NCBI GenBank assembly: GCA_014529385.2
Contig: CM043968.1
Coordinates: forward strand, 24,492,513 to 24,556,512
Direction: 5' to 3'
DNA from: Adiantum capillus-veneris
Lineage: Eukaryota; Streptophyta; Polypodiopsida; Polypodiales; Pteridaceae
DNA length: 64,000 nucleotides
Of this stretch, positions 12,241-23,489 are shown in pieces; the first letter of the stretch is position 1, and each line of letters starts with the position of its first letter. A model generated the notes under the pieces. The model was not told the DNA's origin, ran no database searches, and saw nothing but the letters and a program-made list of their open reading frames with translations. The position numbers were made by a program, and so were the translations under genes.

Positions 12241-15200
12241 TTATGGGCTGAAGTAATCTTCGGGTTGATGGCGGGTGAGGCGGTCTTTTAGTGCTTCCAG
12301 TGCCTTTTGGTATCTTATTTTGCGTTCTTTTTCTGGCACTTGCAAAAATTGCATGGTGACTCTGTTTTTCAGTTCCACCGCCGAGTATCCTACAAATCTT
12401 GACGTGAGGTTGCTTATCACCAGCGCAAATATCTTCGTTCGCCAGGTGAAGAAGCCAGTGTAGAATGCCTCTTCAAAAGCTAGCATATTATGTGAGGGCA
12501 GGAACATGCATCGGGCATAAAATCCATTAAGAATTTCTTCTGAGGGTTGCCCACTTAGATCATAGCAAAGGCTTTTGTTCCCTTCCAAGAATGAGAGCCA
12601 GGGGGCTCCTGTCTGCTCGGGCTCATTGAAAACCTGTATGCATGTGAGTAGAATCCTGCAGATCTTATATAGCATTGCACAGGAGAGATCTGGCAGACTC
12701 TTGAAGAATTTCATGGCGCCTATGAGGGTTTTCACCATCTATTCTTCTGTCACTTGGCCTCTCTCTGGAGCTGGCAGCTTGGGAAAATTGATCCATGTCG
12801 GCCTTTTCTTCTACAGTGCTTCATGTGCTTGCCACGTCCTTACTCGAGGTACAGGACAGAATGTCGGATCTTTCTGTAAGGCCGCAGGTGCTCTTGTGAA
12901 CAGAATCGGGTATCTTGGATTCTTGTTCAGCCAGCTTAGCCTCCACTTCGGGTGGTCTTTATCGGCGTCATCTTCTTGCATATCCTTATATAATCTTTCC
13001 TTTTACCTGTAAGAGTTCTACCTTGATGAGAGAGTATGGCAGGGATTGTTGGTGCCATTGAGCATTGATTTGATTGGAAGTGAGTTGAGTGACGTTGTCA
13101 AAGTGTAAAACTCTCAACTCCCAATCCATAGCGGCCTTCCACTACTCATCTTCATCTAAGGTGATCTTCTCTTTTAGTGCGTTGAGTCTCCAGCCTTTGA
13201 CAGCTGGACCATTGGCACTGTATCTTCGTTTGTAATTTGGACCTGAAAGTCTTCGTCACCACTCGGCTCTGCTATAGACTGCATCTCAAAGTCAGCAAAT
13301 GAGACCGAGGGGATGTCCATTTGGGGCGGCTCTGAAGTGCCTGCCTCTTCCTGTGTATCGGGCTTTCCATCTCTGAGGAGTTGATTCATTCTTTTCAGTT
13401 CTGCAATTTCCTTAAGGAGTTCCTCCTCTCGTTGGACCCGCATCAGTGCCAGGTCTCTGTGTTGTGACTGTTCAAGCTTCAACTTTAGTTCTAAATCTCT
13501 GTTTTTCTTTTCAAGTGCCTTGTACACTTCATTTGTACCCTTGATCGAGGCCACAGCTGGATTTTCTCTTATTTGCCGCAAGAAAGTGGCATGATCATTG
13601 ATTCTTTGTTCGGAATATTGGAGAGAAGCTTTAGCGACATCTAACTGTACTTGAATTTTCTGAGCTGACAGAGAGGTGGTAAGAAGTTCGTTTGTCTCTT
13701 CTGTCAGCTGCTCGTCTTTCACCTTGCAGGCATCAGCCAATTTAGTAAGGAGGTCACCTAACTCCTCCATTTCCTTCTGTTGTTTGTCCCTTGCTATCTG
13801 ATGATGTTCCTCTTCTATCTTTAGCTCTTTTACTTACCTTTGAAGATCAGTAATAGTAACCATTCTGTCATTGAGCTCTCCTTGAAGAGCATCAATGACC
13901 ATTTCGAGTTCTTTGGCTTTTGTACTGCGGTTGAAGGCTACTGAGCGGAGTTTCTCCGTCATGATTTGCATCTGCCTTGCATACTCATTTACTTGTAATA
14001 TCACTTCGTCATTGGACTGCCACTCTTGCAAGTTGTGATGTGCTGGCAGCCTCCTGTGTTGCTTCTTGTTGTATTGTAAGTGTTGGTGGTTCTGTAGAAG
14101 TGGATGGTTGTTCTTCTCCTTGGCCATCCTGAGGCTTTGATACCTCGGCAGTTTCTGGCTGAGTGAAAATAACTGTTGTGGTCTCAACCCTTACCATTTC
14201 TTCGGTTGCAGGCCTTTTTGCCTTCTCAGTCTCGATTTCTTTCTCATGTGTAGTGGTTTGTTCTTTTTTTGTATCTACCTCTTTATCAATTTCATCCGCC
14301 GGCTTGTGAGTTTCCTCTGCTGTCTGCTCTAGTGCTGGTTCAGCTTCCTTTTCCTCATGTTGTTCGGTGTGGTCAGCTTGTTGTGTAGCTTCCATTTGGT
14401 GGGTGAATTCGGAATCTTTTCCTTTTTCGATCTCGGCTTCTTCATTGGTCTCTGGGCCTGGCGGTGATGGTGGTGGACTAGGCATGGGCTGGTCCTATTG
14501 TTCCGGTGGTGGTGAGGTGGGTCGGGGAGATGCCTGGCTTTGCTCTTGGGTAGCCGCCTCCTCAGCTTTCTTTGACGCTTCTTCGGCCTCTTTCAGCTTT
14601 AAGGCTTCTGCCTCTTGGTCCATTCTTTCCAAATAGTCTTGTGGATTCTCGACCTCTTTTCTTGTATGATGTTTTGTTCTAGGTCCTTTCAGGCCTGTGG
14701 GTACCCAGTTTTCTGGCTCTTTTCCCTGTTCTTGCCTAGTGTGCTGATACACCTATTTTTCTCTTTCAAATCTTGCTTGTTTCTGAGCTGGCTCCTCTTG
14801 GTGGGCAGCCATAGCTTTTCTCTTCATCTCTTCCCTCCTAGCTCTTTTTTCTTCGTTGTCAGAGCTTTCACTGCTGTGACGCTCTGATGAGCTGTCGTCT
14901 GATTCATCACCTGATTTAAATCTTTTACCATATCTTATAGCTCTTGGAGAGGGTTGAGCTACCAAGATCCATGTATTCTGATCCGGGGCAGGCGGTAGGC
15001 TGTCAGCCATGCCGATGGCATGATAGGCTATTCTTGTTAATACTTCTGGCGTGCCCAAGTATGTTATATTACCCTCCTTCTTGGTGGCCTTCAATGTTGT
15101 CAAAACATACTACGCATGGTCCACAGGCTACCTTGTTGTTGACTTCGAAACTTGTGTAAAAGTGGTGGCCACGGCGTGATTTTGGTGTCGTATACCTTGG

Positions 15201-15783
15201 TGGCCGTTTTGCCAGAAAATGGAAGTGTTGATGGTACAGACGGGCTGGCTCTTCCACCTGTTTGTGGATGAGATCAACGAATGTAGCCGTGGATGTTTCC
15301 TTGGTAAATGTGCCCACTGTCTCTTGCCCGCATGGTCATCCCTTCATTGGGCAGTCTGAGTGCCTCTGCCACAATATCTTTTGTAATTACAACCTCGACC
15401 TTGTTTCCCTGGTTGTCTGATATTTGGGCGGTTCCGTCTTCTTTGATTGTGGACAGAAGCTCGTAAGCTTTCTGAAAGTCCACTCCGCAAGGCTCTTGTT
15501 CGTAAAAATGTCGGAGCCTCAACCTGCGGTTAGCCTCTTTGGTTTCTGGCTTTGCAGCTACATCATAGACCTCTTTAGGCAAGAGCTGCAACTCTACCTG
15601 ATGCCCTTCTTCACTGTAAAACCTGCCAATGAAAACCGTGGTGTAGTGTTCTTCCAATTGTTCTTTAGAAAGGTAGGATGCTTTTGCCGCCTTTACTGAC
15701 TCGGGGTCCAGTTGATACGGGGGCAGTTCTTGCAGTTTCTCCTTTTGGTTTAACTTCTTCTTGGCCTTCTCTGCGGCTTGCAT
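12241..15783 (-). pseudogene. 3' ORF of unknown function, env position (element B)
   Basis: Homologue of 3523-6944, about 1,180 codons from ATG 15783 to TAA 12241, split over about eight frame segments. N-terminal domain (15069-15783): LQELPPYQLDPESVKAA, LLPKEVYDVAAKPETKEANR, EPCGVDFQKAYELLSTIKE and EEPARLYHQHFHFLAKRPPR. It is followed by VLTRIAYHAIGMADSLPPAP, an acidic Ser/Glu/Pro/Gln-rich linker (14000-14950), a coiled coil of at least 200 residues (13170-14000) and a C-terminal domain (12241-12738) with SCAMLYKICRILLTCIQVF and YTGFFTWRTKIFALVISN. There is no clear signal peptide or transmembrane anchor. A nucleoprotein-like or scaffolding role would fit the coiled coil, but that is a guess. 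Confidence 0.78.
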
Positions 15784-15970
15784 TGCTCCTGTTCAGTGAA
15801 TAGAGTGCAAAGTTAGCAAATTTGTCGGATTTTTCTCTGGAATGTCTTTTTAGACTGAAATGCTGATAATCTGGTCCAAATTGCTTCAAATCAATTTTTG
15901 AACAAGCAAAGATGCATAAAATCATGCAAGGGACAAAACTGTATGGTCAAAACAAAAATTTACAACCAAA

Positions 15971-15992
15971 GTAAATAATCGCAATTATTTAC
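15971..15992. repeat. Spacer palindrome (element B, one mismatch)
   Basis: GTAAATAATCG followed by CAATTATTTAC: one departure from the perfect 22-bp palindrome. Confidence 0.85.
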
Positions 15993-16261
15993 AACTGGAA
16001 TTTTCAACTTTTTTGTGAACTTGGCTTTATAGGCTTGAAGTATATGCGAATTACATGCTCTGAGGGAAATATGGGCTCATTTGGATGCATAGGTTGAAAA
16101 TGGTACCAGATTTTGGCTTTAGGTCTCTAAAATAGTAGATATAAAGGAAATTTGAGATTTTGAAATCCAAATCGACTCAAAATTGGCTAATGGGCTTATC
16201 TCAACATGTACTTTGGACGTATGATGACAAAATATCCAGATTCCTCAATTTTGACCAAAAA

Positions 16262-16283
16262 GTAAATAATCGCGATTATTAAC
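16262..16283. repeat. Spacer palindrome (element B, middle copy)
   Basis: GTAAATAATCG followed by CGATTATTAAC, 291 bp from the previous copy. Confidence 0.85.
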
Positions 16284-16545
16284 TTTTCTTCCAAAATTGA
16301 CATTTTTTGGCATGCATTGGTTCTATGCATGGTATAGAGCTTGGGTATGAATTATGAGGTGATTTGGATCAAGAAAAGTTGTTCATAACCCAGATTTTGG
16401 CTTTCAAAGACTTCTTTGCGTTTCTTGGCAATTCTGCAAGAAATGGGTGGTCATTTTGGCTCATACTTGATTTTTGGCATGTAATAGGTGTGTACACATG
16501 ATAGGTGAGGTGAATTGACAATTTCCAAGCAAAAATGATGCAAAA

Positions 16546-16567
16546 GTAAATAATCGCGATTATTTAC
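16546..16567. repeat. Spacer palindrome (element B, perfect copy)
   Basis: A perfect 22-bp inverted repeat with no loop, GTAAATAATCG plus its exact inverse complement, 284 bp from the middle copy. Confidence 0.9.
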
Positions 16568-17991
16568 TACACTGACAAAAACTTTGCAAATCTCACAAAT
16601 TTTGACCTAAACATATTTCATACACCTAATACAAGTCCTAAATTGAATTTGGTCAAGTTTGGTCCTGATGGCATCACTTTGTGCTCTGTCGACTTTGAAA
16701 TCACCATTTTTTTTTATTACTCTATTTGTTGGGTTGGTCGGTCAACCATGAGGTTTTGGACTTGTTTGTAACATAGTCGTGAAGCTACCTGTCCAATTCT
16801 GGCTCATTTGGAGTCAGTTTGGGAGTCAGTTTGGCCTCGAATGTCGAATTTGATGCTTTGTAACCTTCGAGCCGTTTTCTGCTTTTCGAGGGTTTTACTT
16901 GATGGATTTCACCAAACCAATCATATACATTGTATATGAACCTCATTAGCAAGCCATTTGTGGAGTCAGGTCAGAATTCTGGCCTTTTCCAAAAACCCTA
17001 ATTGCTCTACTGGGGACCCCCTTGACCCCAGCCGAATGATCATCTGATGGTATGGAAAGGTTCTATTATGTTAGGGCATGCTATGGTTCAAATCCCATCC
17101 GATTTGGTCAAGTTGGCAAGCCGCTATGGTCAGTTTTAGGTCATAGGTCTTCTTGCACTGCTCAATTTCTAGGGTTTTTTCTTAGGGCTTTATACTAGCT
17201 ATCGGCCGTACAAAATGGATCATTGATGAGTAAAGAACTTACCCCTCATGTCTCGTGTGAGACGGCACTGAAAAAGGTCAACTGTGGGCTCCAGAAATGT
17301 CGCGCGAAAGAGGCTGAAATGCTCTCTTTGCAAAGGCTCCAAGTGGAAATGAGGTGGTTTTAGCCTAGGCTGGATATCAATACTTGGACTTCCCGAACCA
17401 ATTTTCCCCAGATCCCCCTTTAGTCCTATTAAGCCGTGAAATCTATGTTAGGCTCAAAAATTTTCAAAATCGGATTCCTATAGCTTATTCTGCAAGAATT
17501 TTGCAAAAGTAGGCCTGGCTACCCAATTTAGGCTTCCATCTTCTGATTTTGTTGAAAAAATTTGTGCTTGTCCACCCTGTCTTTTTTATCATCATCGTGT
17601 CTTCCGTTTTTCTATCTGAGCTTCCCTGCTATTTATTATTAATTTTTGACCTTTTTATTTGAAAAATCAAAGAAAATAGCAAAGTGCTCTAAAAAAGTAA
17701 AGTGAAAATCCAACAATCAAGAAAATATCTTGAAAAACACAACTTTATTGTTTTTGTTGGATTTCTCCATTTTTAAGTCTCCTTATCAACAAAAATAATG
17801 AAAAATACCCCAAAAAGGACTATTTTTGATGATTTTCTGATAGTATATACACTATTTACACTCGTCGGGAAGATATTATCAGTGAATTTTCCTTTGTCGA
17901 TGAATTATAAGGGCATTATTAGGTAATTTTGCAAAAAATCACACATTAACATGGAACTTTTTCCTCCACTCCAAACATTGCCCTTAATTAC

Positions 17992-18568
17992 TTAGTACTT
18001 AGTGCCCTTCCCTTCCACCCCTCCTAGATGGCGTTCTCCGGGATGACCGCGTGCATGGGTTGAACAATTGTGTCTATGCATAGTCGTGATGGGCTCTACC
18101 ATGATATGAAGATCAATGCAATTCCACTCAATATGTTGTGTAAGAGTTGGGTCTTGAGTAAATAACTCAAGGGTTTCCGATGTCGAGGTTTGTTGTTGAT
18201 GTCTTCCAAAGAGCAAAACTTGTAGCTTATGTGCTCTCTCTTTTGATAGTACCATCAGGGTGTTTTAGCACGCTGATTGCTTGAGCTATTGGTAGCACGT
18301 TAGACTGTTGTAGAGCTTTTTCTCGCCATTGGTAGCTCGGTCGGCTTGGCGTTGCATGGTGTGTTAGAGTTTGTTGAGACTTAACTCGCCACTGTTTGTT
18401 TGGTGTTGTGGTGTGTTGAGAAGATAAGTGCTCCTTTTTCTCCCAAACCTTTTTCATGTTATGTTCCTTGTTCATAGATGCTCGATATTGTGCTCGAATC
18501 ATTGGAACCGTCTTCTGTTTCTTTGGTGAAGTTTTAGGCACCCATATCTGATTTGGTTTATCCACAAG
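17992..18568 (-). pseudogene. Basic tail after the second retropepsin (element B)
   Basis: Frames 18227-18565 and 17992-18255 continue pol after protease 2. They are rich in Lys, Gln, His and Ser. The motif IWVPKA (end of the previous frame) is repeated as QIWVPKTSPKK. No domain is recognised. The frames are separated by shifts, and the segment ends at the start of the spacer. Confidence 0.5.
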
Positions 18569-19145
18569 TTATGCTTTTGGTACCCAAATTTTCCTGACTC
18601 CTTGCATGCTACTTGTAGCATTTGGTTGTCGAGGAGATGGAGAAGATTTGCTTCGTGGAGTGGTCTTCTGATTGCATCTTTTCCATTCCTCCTTGCTTGG
18701 TGCAATAGGAACAATGAGTTGCCCTCCTTTAAGTGATAGCTTTAGCTGATTTGTATCCCAATCTGGTATTGCTTTGTATGTATGCATCCAAGGAATGCCA
18801 AGAATCATCGTCTCATTCATGTGTTCATCTGGCAAGCATACAAACTGATGCAGACATGAACATCCATGTACTACCACGTTCAAGTTGACTACTCCCAAAG
18901 AGTTGGATTCTTGTTGCATCCTTTGATTGTCGTTATTCCTGTGGGTCAATGCTTGACTTGTTGCCTTCTTGTATGTGGAATAACTGATTGCATTCACTCT
19001 AGCTCCTGTGTCTACCAAAGCATTGGTGCTATGATTGTTAGTTGTACTTTGATGCGCAGATCCATTCCATCTAACCAGTCTCGTCATCTATTGAAACTGC
19101 ATCTTTAGGTAATTTCCATTGTCGATCATCTATTTCCAAAGTGTT
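18569..19145 (-). pseudogene. Second retropepsin-like domain, pol C terminus (element B)
   Basis: Contains TNALVDTGARVNAISYSTYK (active-site Asp-Thr-Gly-Ala), then LGVVNLNVVVHGCSCLHQFV and MILGIPWMHTYKAIPDWDTN, which match the flap-to-psi-loop half of retropepsins (ILG followed by an aromatic residue). It follows directly on the integrase tail (KRKDALKNQKIP). A separate DSGAG protease is present upstream at 23490-23735, so this element encodes two. One frameshift and one stop lie between the integrase tail and this domain. Known retropepsins act as dimers that cut the polyprotein; a second one after integrase has no assigned role. Confidence 0.75.
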
Positions 19146-20178
19146 GATGGAAATGGTATCTTTTGATTCTTGAGAGCATCTTTACGCTTGAGCACCCGAA
19201 GTCTAGCTTCCTCTTGGGCTTCATCAATAACCTGTTGTCGCTTCATCTTCCTTTGTTTGGCTGCATGCATTCTCTCTAGCAATTCATTGGTTAGTGGCAA
19301 ATTGTATTTCTTTAAACGACATCCACTAATCCAATTAGCCATTGGTTCACCATCTAGGGTTGACAATTTTACTGCTCCACTTGGAGATACATCTTCAATG
19401 ATCAATGGTCCATTTCCCTTTTTCTTAAACTTGGGAATGTGTTGCTTAAGGGAATAGACTAGAACTAAGTCCCCTTTCTTGAAAGTTTTGGTGATTAAGT
19501 GGGAATCAAAAAACTATTTTTGTTTTCGCTTTTGTGCATAGATATGAGCTACAGCAGTTAGCCTTTGCTCGTCTAGCTTTTCTAAATCTTCAAGTCTTTC
19601 TGACAATTCATGTCCAGTCCACTCAAGAGTCTGGCTACCCTTATCGGCAATAGAAATTCTATTGGTAGTATGGCATCAAGACCATAAACAAGGTTAAAGG
19701 GTGTGGCATTTAAAGCTGTTTTGAATGAAACTCGATAAGCCCATAGAGCAGCATGGAGATTCATTTCCCAGTATGTCCTTCTTGAACTAACCACTTTGGT
19801 CAGTACCGAGCTAAGAATTTTATTCGTATGCTCAGCTTGTCCGTTTGCTAGAGTGTGATAGGGAAATGATTTGTTATGTATAACCATAAACTCATTAAGC
19901 AAATACTCTATTACCTCGTTGAGGAAATGAGTTCCCTGATCACTTACAATCTCTATTGGCAGTCCATACCTTACGAATACATACTCATATAAGAATGCAG
20001 CAGTGGCTATGGCATCATTCTTTTGGGTTGCTTTAGCCTCGGCCCATTTGGTCAAATAGTCCATAGCTACAATGATATATTGAGTTTGGGTTCTATAAGC
20101 AGGTGGCTGTATCGGTCCAACAAAATCTATACCCCATTTTGCGAAGGCTCTAGCCCCCATCATTGGTCTTAAGGGCAT
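19146..20178 (-). pseudogene. Integrase catalytic core and C-terminal module (element B)
   Basis: Inserts the cDNA into host DNA. The frame 19582-20178 reads WGIDFVGP (first catalytic Asp), EIVSDQGTHFLNEV (second Asp) and LANGQAEHTNK (Glu), so the DDE triad is intact; WAYRVSFKTALNATPFNLVYG follows as in the rve domain. After frameshifts, 19130-19405 gives IIEDVSPSGAVKLSTLDGEP and WISGCRLKKYNLPLTNELL, resembling the GPY/F module. I see no chromodomain. Confidence 0.9.
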
Positions 20179-20199
20179 GTTGTCTACTCGTGTTGGCCT

Positions 20200-20440
20200 T
20201 TTTGCTTGTTGACAAGCATCACACCTTCAAACATATTCTTTGGCATCTGCAAAAAGTGTTCGCCACTATATGCCTGCCATCAAGATTGCTCTTGCGGTGG
20301 TCTCACTAGAAAAGTGACCTCCAGCTAATCCAACATGTGCTTGTTCTATAATCGGAATATAGTCGTTTTCATTTGCACAAAGACGCAAATGTTGATCTTT
20401 CCCTCTTCGATACAATTGGTTCTCAATAAGAGCATAGTCT
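20200..20440 (-). pseudogene. Integrase zinc-binding HHCC module, second copy (element B)
   Basis: DYALIENQLYRRGKDQHLRL leads into QAHVGLAGGHFSSETTARAI (two His) and, after a stop near 20266, RCDACQQAK (two Cys). This HHCC domain directly precedes the catalytic core and has all four zinc ligands. Confidence 0.85.
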
Positions 20441-20583
20441 CTTGCTTCAATTTTAATTGCTCTTTGACGGCGTTTACTCATATCCTCAGAAAACGTTCTG
20501 CTCGATAAGTAAGTAACCAGATAGTTACTCCACCTAGGGACATGTGACATTTGAAATAATGTTACATGAGGAATGGGTGGTTG

Positions 20584-20931
20584 TTTTTGACACTGAGGGA
20601 AATCTTTTACAAAAGATCTAACATCTCTCCTCATAGTCGGCCAAAATACTCCAAGTCTTAAGATTCGTTGCATAGTTTGGTCTTCCGCAAAGTGAAGTCC
20701 TACTATGGTAACATGTGCTTGACTTAGGTATTGATCCTTTTCTTCAGGGTTAATGCATAAAAGCAATATCCCGTCTCGATTTCTCTGATATAGCCTTCCA
20801 GCTAGTAATTGATACATGGTCGATTGCTCGATTAAATCAATTGTGATAGGAAGTGGTGAATCCACTTGAGCTATTGTCATCAATGACACAATTTTTTCCA
20901 ACCATCTAGGTATCATTTCCACGGAGAACAA
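20584..20931 (-). pseudogene. Integrase zinc-binding HHCC module, first copy (element B)
   Basis: LLAGRLYQRNRDGILLLC leads into QAHVTIVGLHFAEDQTMQRI (His73 and His80 of the frame) and VKDFPQCQK, where the first Cys has become Phe. It parallels the second module at 20200-20440, so the zinc module is duplicated upstream of the core, with this one no longer able to bind zinc fully. Confidence 0.7.
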
Positions 20932-20939
20932 ATAGGCAT

Positions 20940-21420
20940 CTGGTAGATCATCGTCTACCCCTTTAGGTGATTCCCCTGAAACATCCTGGACAAATGATCT
21001 ACTCTTTGGTGTGTAGTGCCTTTTTTTACAACCACAGTGAAATAAAATTCAAGAAGAATGATGAACCATCTCACTATTCTTCCTGTGCTGCATGGCTTGT
21101 TGACCAAATATAGGTCCACAAAGAACACAAACATGTTGGCCAATAGGTAATGTCTATACTTTTTAACGGCATAGATCATTCCTAGTCCTTCTCTTTCAGT
21201 GGTGGTGTAATTCTTTTCTGCCATGTTCAATTGTCAGATAGCATAAGAAATAGGAAAGTCCATTTTCTAATCTCCTGGTTGAGCTAGTCTACAAACAATA
21301 GCAAAGTTTGAAGCATCTACATGTACACAGAATACTTTATCCCAATCGGGTGCTTTCAGTGTTGGAGCTGAGGTGAGAGCTTGCTTAAGCTTCATGAAGG
21401 ATTCTTCACATGCCTCGGTC
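20940..21420 (-). pseudogene. RNase H domain (element B)
   Basis: Degrades the RNA strand during cDNA synthesis. Visible residues: FCVHVDASNFAI (Asp), NYTTTEREGLGMIYAVKKYR (Glu) and FFVDLYLVNKPCSTGR (Asp), the order found in gypsy RNase H. Interrupted by a stop after AQPGD near 21270 and further frame changes. Confidence 0.9.
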
Positions 21421-21429
21421 CATTCAAAG

Positions 21430-22317
21430 TGCGTAATCAAGCTATACATGGGTTTTGCAATTATAGCATACATGTAGATGAACCGTCGGTAATATCCACA
21501 ATGTCCCATGAAGGCTTGTACCCCCTTGACTGTTGTTGGTCTTTGCAAATCAGCAATGACATGAATCTTTTCAATATCGGTGGCCATGCCATTTTTAGAC
21601 ACTATATGTCCAAGAATTTTTCCTTGTCTTCCCATGAATGTGCACTTTTCAGGATTTAAGCAAATCCTATAAAGTCTACATTTCTCGAATACCTTTTTGA
21701 GGTGTTCAAAATGATCAGCTCGGATTGACGAATGTACACATAGATCATCTATGTATACTTCCAAGAATTTCCGAAGATACTCTTTGAAAGCATGGCTCAT
21801 CAATCTCTGAAATGTGGCTGAAGCATTAGTTAACCCAAACGGCATAACCCGATAGGCAAATATACCCCATTCTGTTGCAAAAACGGTTTTATGTTGATCT
21901 TTTGGGTCTACCAAAAGTTCATTGTATCCCGAAAAACCATATAAGAAGCAGTAAGCTTCTTTTTCTGCCACTCGTTCTAAGACATGCTCAGTTATCGAAA
22001 GAGAAAATTTGTCTCTAATGGTAGCTGCATTCACTTTTTTGAGATTAACACACTCATAATTTCCCATTCTTCTTAGGTACTACCACAATTGGAGACACCC
22101 AATCAGTGTGTTCAATTTCGTAAATGAATTCGGATTCCTTCAATTTTTCAATCTCTTCTTTGATCTTTCTGGCACATGTTTCGTTATAAGTGTATGGTCT
22201 CTGTCTACTTGGTTTCGCATCATCTCTTATGGGTATAGTATGTTGACAGATTTCTGGATTGACACCCTTGAGATCCTTGTAAGACCAAGTGAAGATATCC
22301 CGATATTCCTTTAACAA
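21430..22317 (-). pseudogene. Reverse transcriptase (element B)
   Basis: Copies the element RNA into DNA. The frame 22054-22317 has DIFTWSYKDLKGVNPEICQH and DWVSPIVVVPKKNGKL; after a frameshift 21267-22067 has VMPFGLTNASATFQRLM, VYIDDLCVHSS (catalytic YIDD) and KILGHIVSKNGM, then FMGHCGYYRRFI. The arrangement and motifs are typical of Ty3/gypsy. The YIDD is intact, but the frame break between fingers and palm disables this copy. Confidence 0.95.
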
Positions 22318-22395
22318 GCTTAAGCAAAAGCTTTTCTTCTTCTTCTGTTAGGTCATTGGCAATGTAAGCTGGTCTAGGCTCTTCTCGTGGTTCAG

Positions 22396-23153
22396 TTAGT
22401 CTACCCTTTTAGTGTGTTCAGGTCCTTCGTAAGACTCACCTTGTTTCCATAGTTCCCTAACAGGTTGTTCAATTATGATTTTCCGATCTTGGAGAGTATA
22501 CTTTTTGTAATGGGATGGAACATGCATTACATCCTTACCATCCTCTTTCGTGGTTTCCATTGCTGTGGTGTATATCTCCTTTAGAGCTTTTTTCAACTCT
22601 TGATATTTCTTTTTCCGCTCGACTCTGGTCATGAGTGTTTATTATCCTGATGTTCTTCGTGAGTACCCTTCCTTGTTTTTCTCGATGTTTGAGACATTTT
22701 TGAGTTTCTGTTTGAAGGATATCTACCAGTTATTTTATCCTTGACACAATCATTGGCATCTATCTGCATAAGGAATTGTGTTTTACTGGAGGCTGATGGC
22801 ATAGGTCGTGCTTTCACAATTTTAGTGTCTCTCTTTCTCCTATACCATTTTCGTCTTCTTGATTTCTGGTTTGGAAAGTCAAAAAACTTTTCCTCCCCTC
22901 CCTTTAAGAGTAGCTGAGCCCTCGTATGTTCTTTTTCTGATCCCGAATCTTCTAAGGTAGCTGAGTGTTTATCTAACTCATCAGTTGCGTCATAATAGAG
23001 GTCAGAAAAGATTTGTTGAGCTTTTAGCAAGTCCTTTGTTTCCTCATCTTTGTTTTCAATGTTAAGGACTGACATCATTTGGATGGGTATTATGTCGTAG
23101 CCATCCTCATTGCAAAATTGAGTAGGCATAGACGTATTCACACATAAATCCAT
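22396..23153 (-). pseudogene. Linker between protease 1 and RT (element B)
   Basis: Frames 22629-23153 and 22396-22632 encode acidic and basic blocks (DELDKHSATLEDSGSEKEH; KSRRRKWYRRKRDTK) without a recognisable domain. Such variable linkers are usual between protease and RT in plant gypsy elements. Confidence 0.6.
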
Positions 23154-23489
23154 TGTTGCTAAAGTTTGAGTCCACTCGAATGGTTTGAATAAATGTTCTG
23201 GAAAGGGTTCAGGTATGTAGGCTTCGTCTGTACAGTCCCTTTCTAGGATACATTCCTCTCATCTCAAGCTTCCATTTTTTTGAAGCTCCGCACATCCAAA
23301 TAGGAGTGTCTTTGTTTAACCAAGATGGGAGTTTAGTTTCGGCCGAAGAGACTGAAACAAACTCTTGGATGGGTGTTTTCAAGACAACTCTATAGGTGTG
23401 ATCTTTTAGATTGACTCTTGTTATAGATCCCACTTGCTTCAAGTACAGATAGTCGTTTCCCCAATTTTGGATAAGTTGACATGTCACAT

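Larger units (their letters stand above)
15789..17242 (-). other. Candidate intron in the spacer (element B)
   Basis: Minus strand: donor GAGGG|GTAAGTTC at 17242, acceptor CTGAACAG|GAG ending at 15789, 6 nt before the 3' ORF ATG at 15783. Same sites, similar length (1454 nt) and same position as in element A. Confidence 0.4.
15784..17991 (-). other. Long spacer between pol and 3' ORF (element B)
   Basis: Non-coding; the counterpart of 1345-3522 along its length. It contains three palindromes, the conserved donor and acceptor sites, and a poly-A/T-rich segment (17640-17840). Confidence 0.8.

Noticed and set aside
12241-15783. Calling the 3' ORF an envelope gene
   Set aside because: Position fits, but I see no signal peptide, transmembrane segment or cleavage site.
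15971-16567. CRISPR-like array or recombinase site for the regular palindromes
   Set aside because: Only three diverged copies, spacers of about 265 bp that are themselves related, and a eukaryotic retroelement context.
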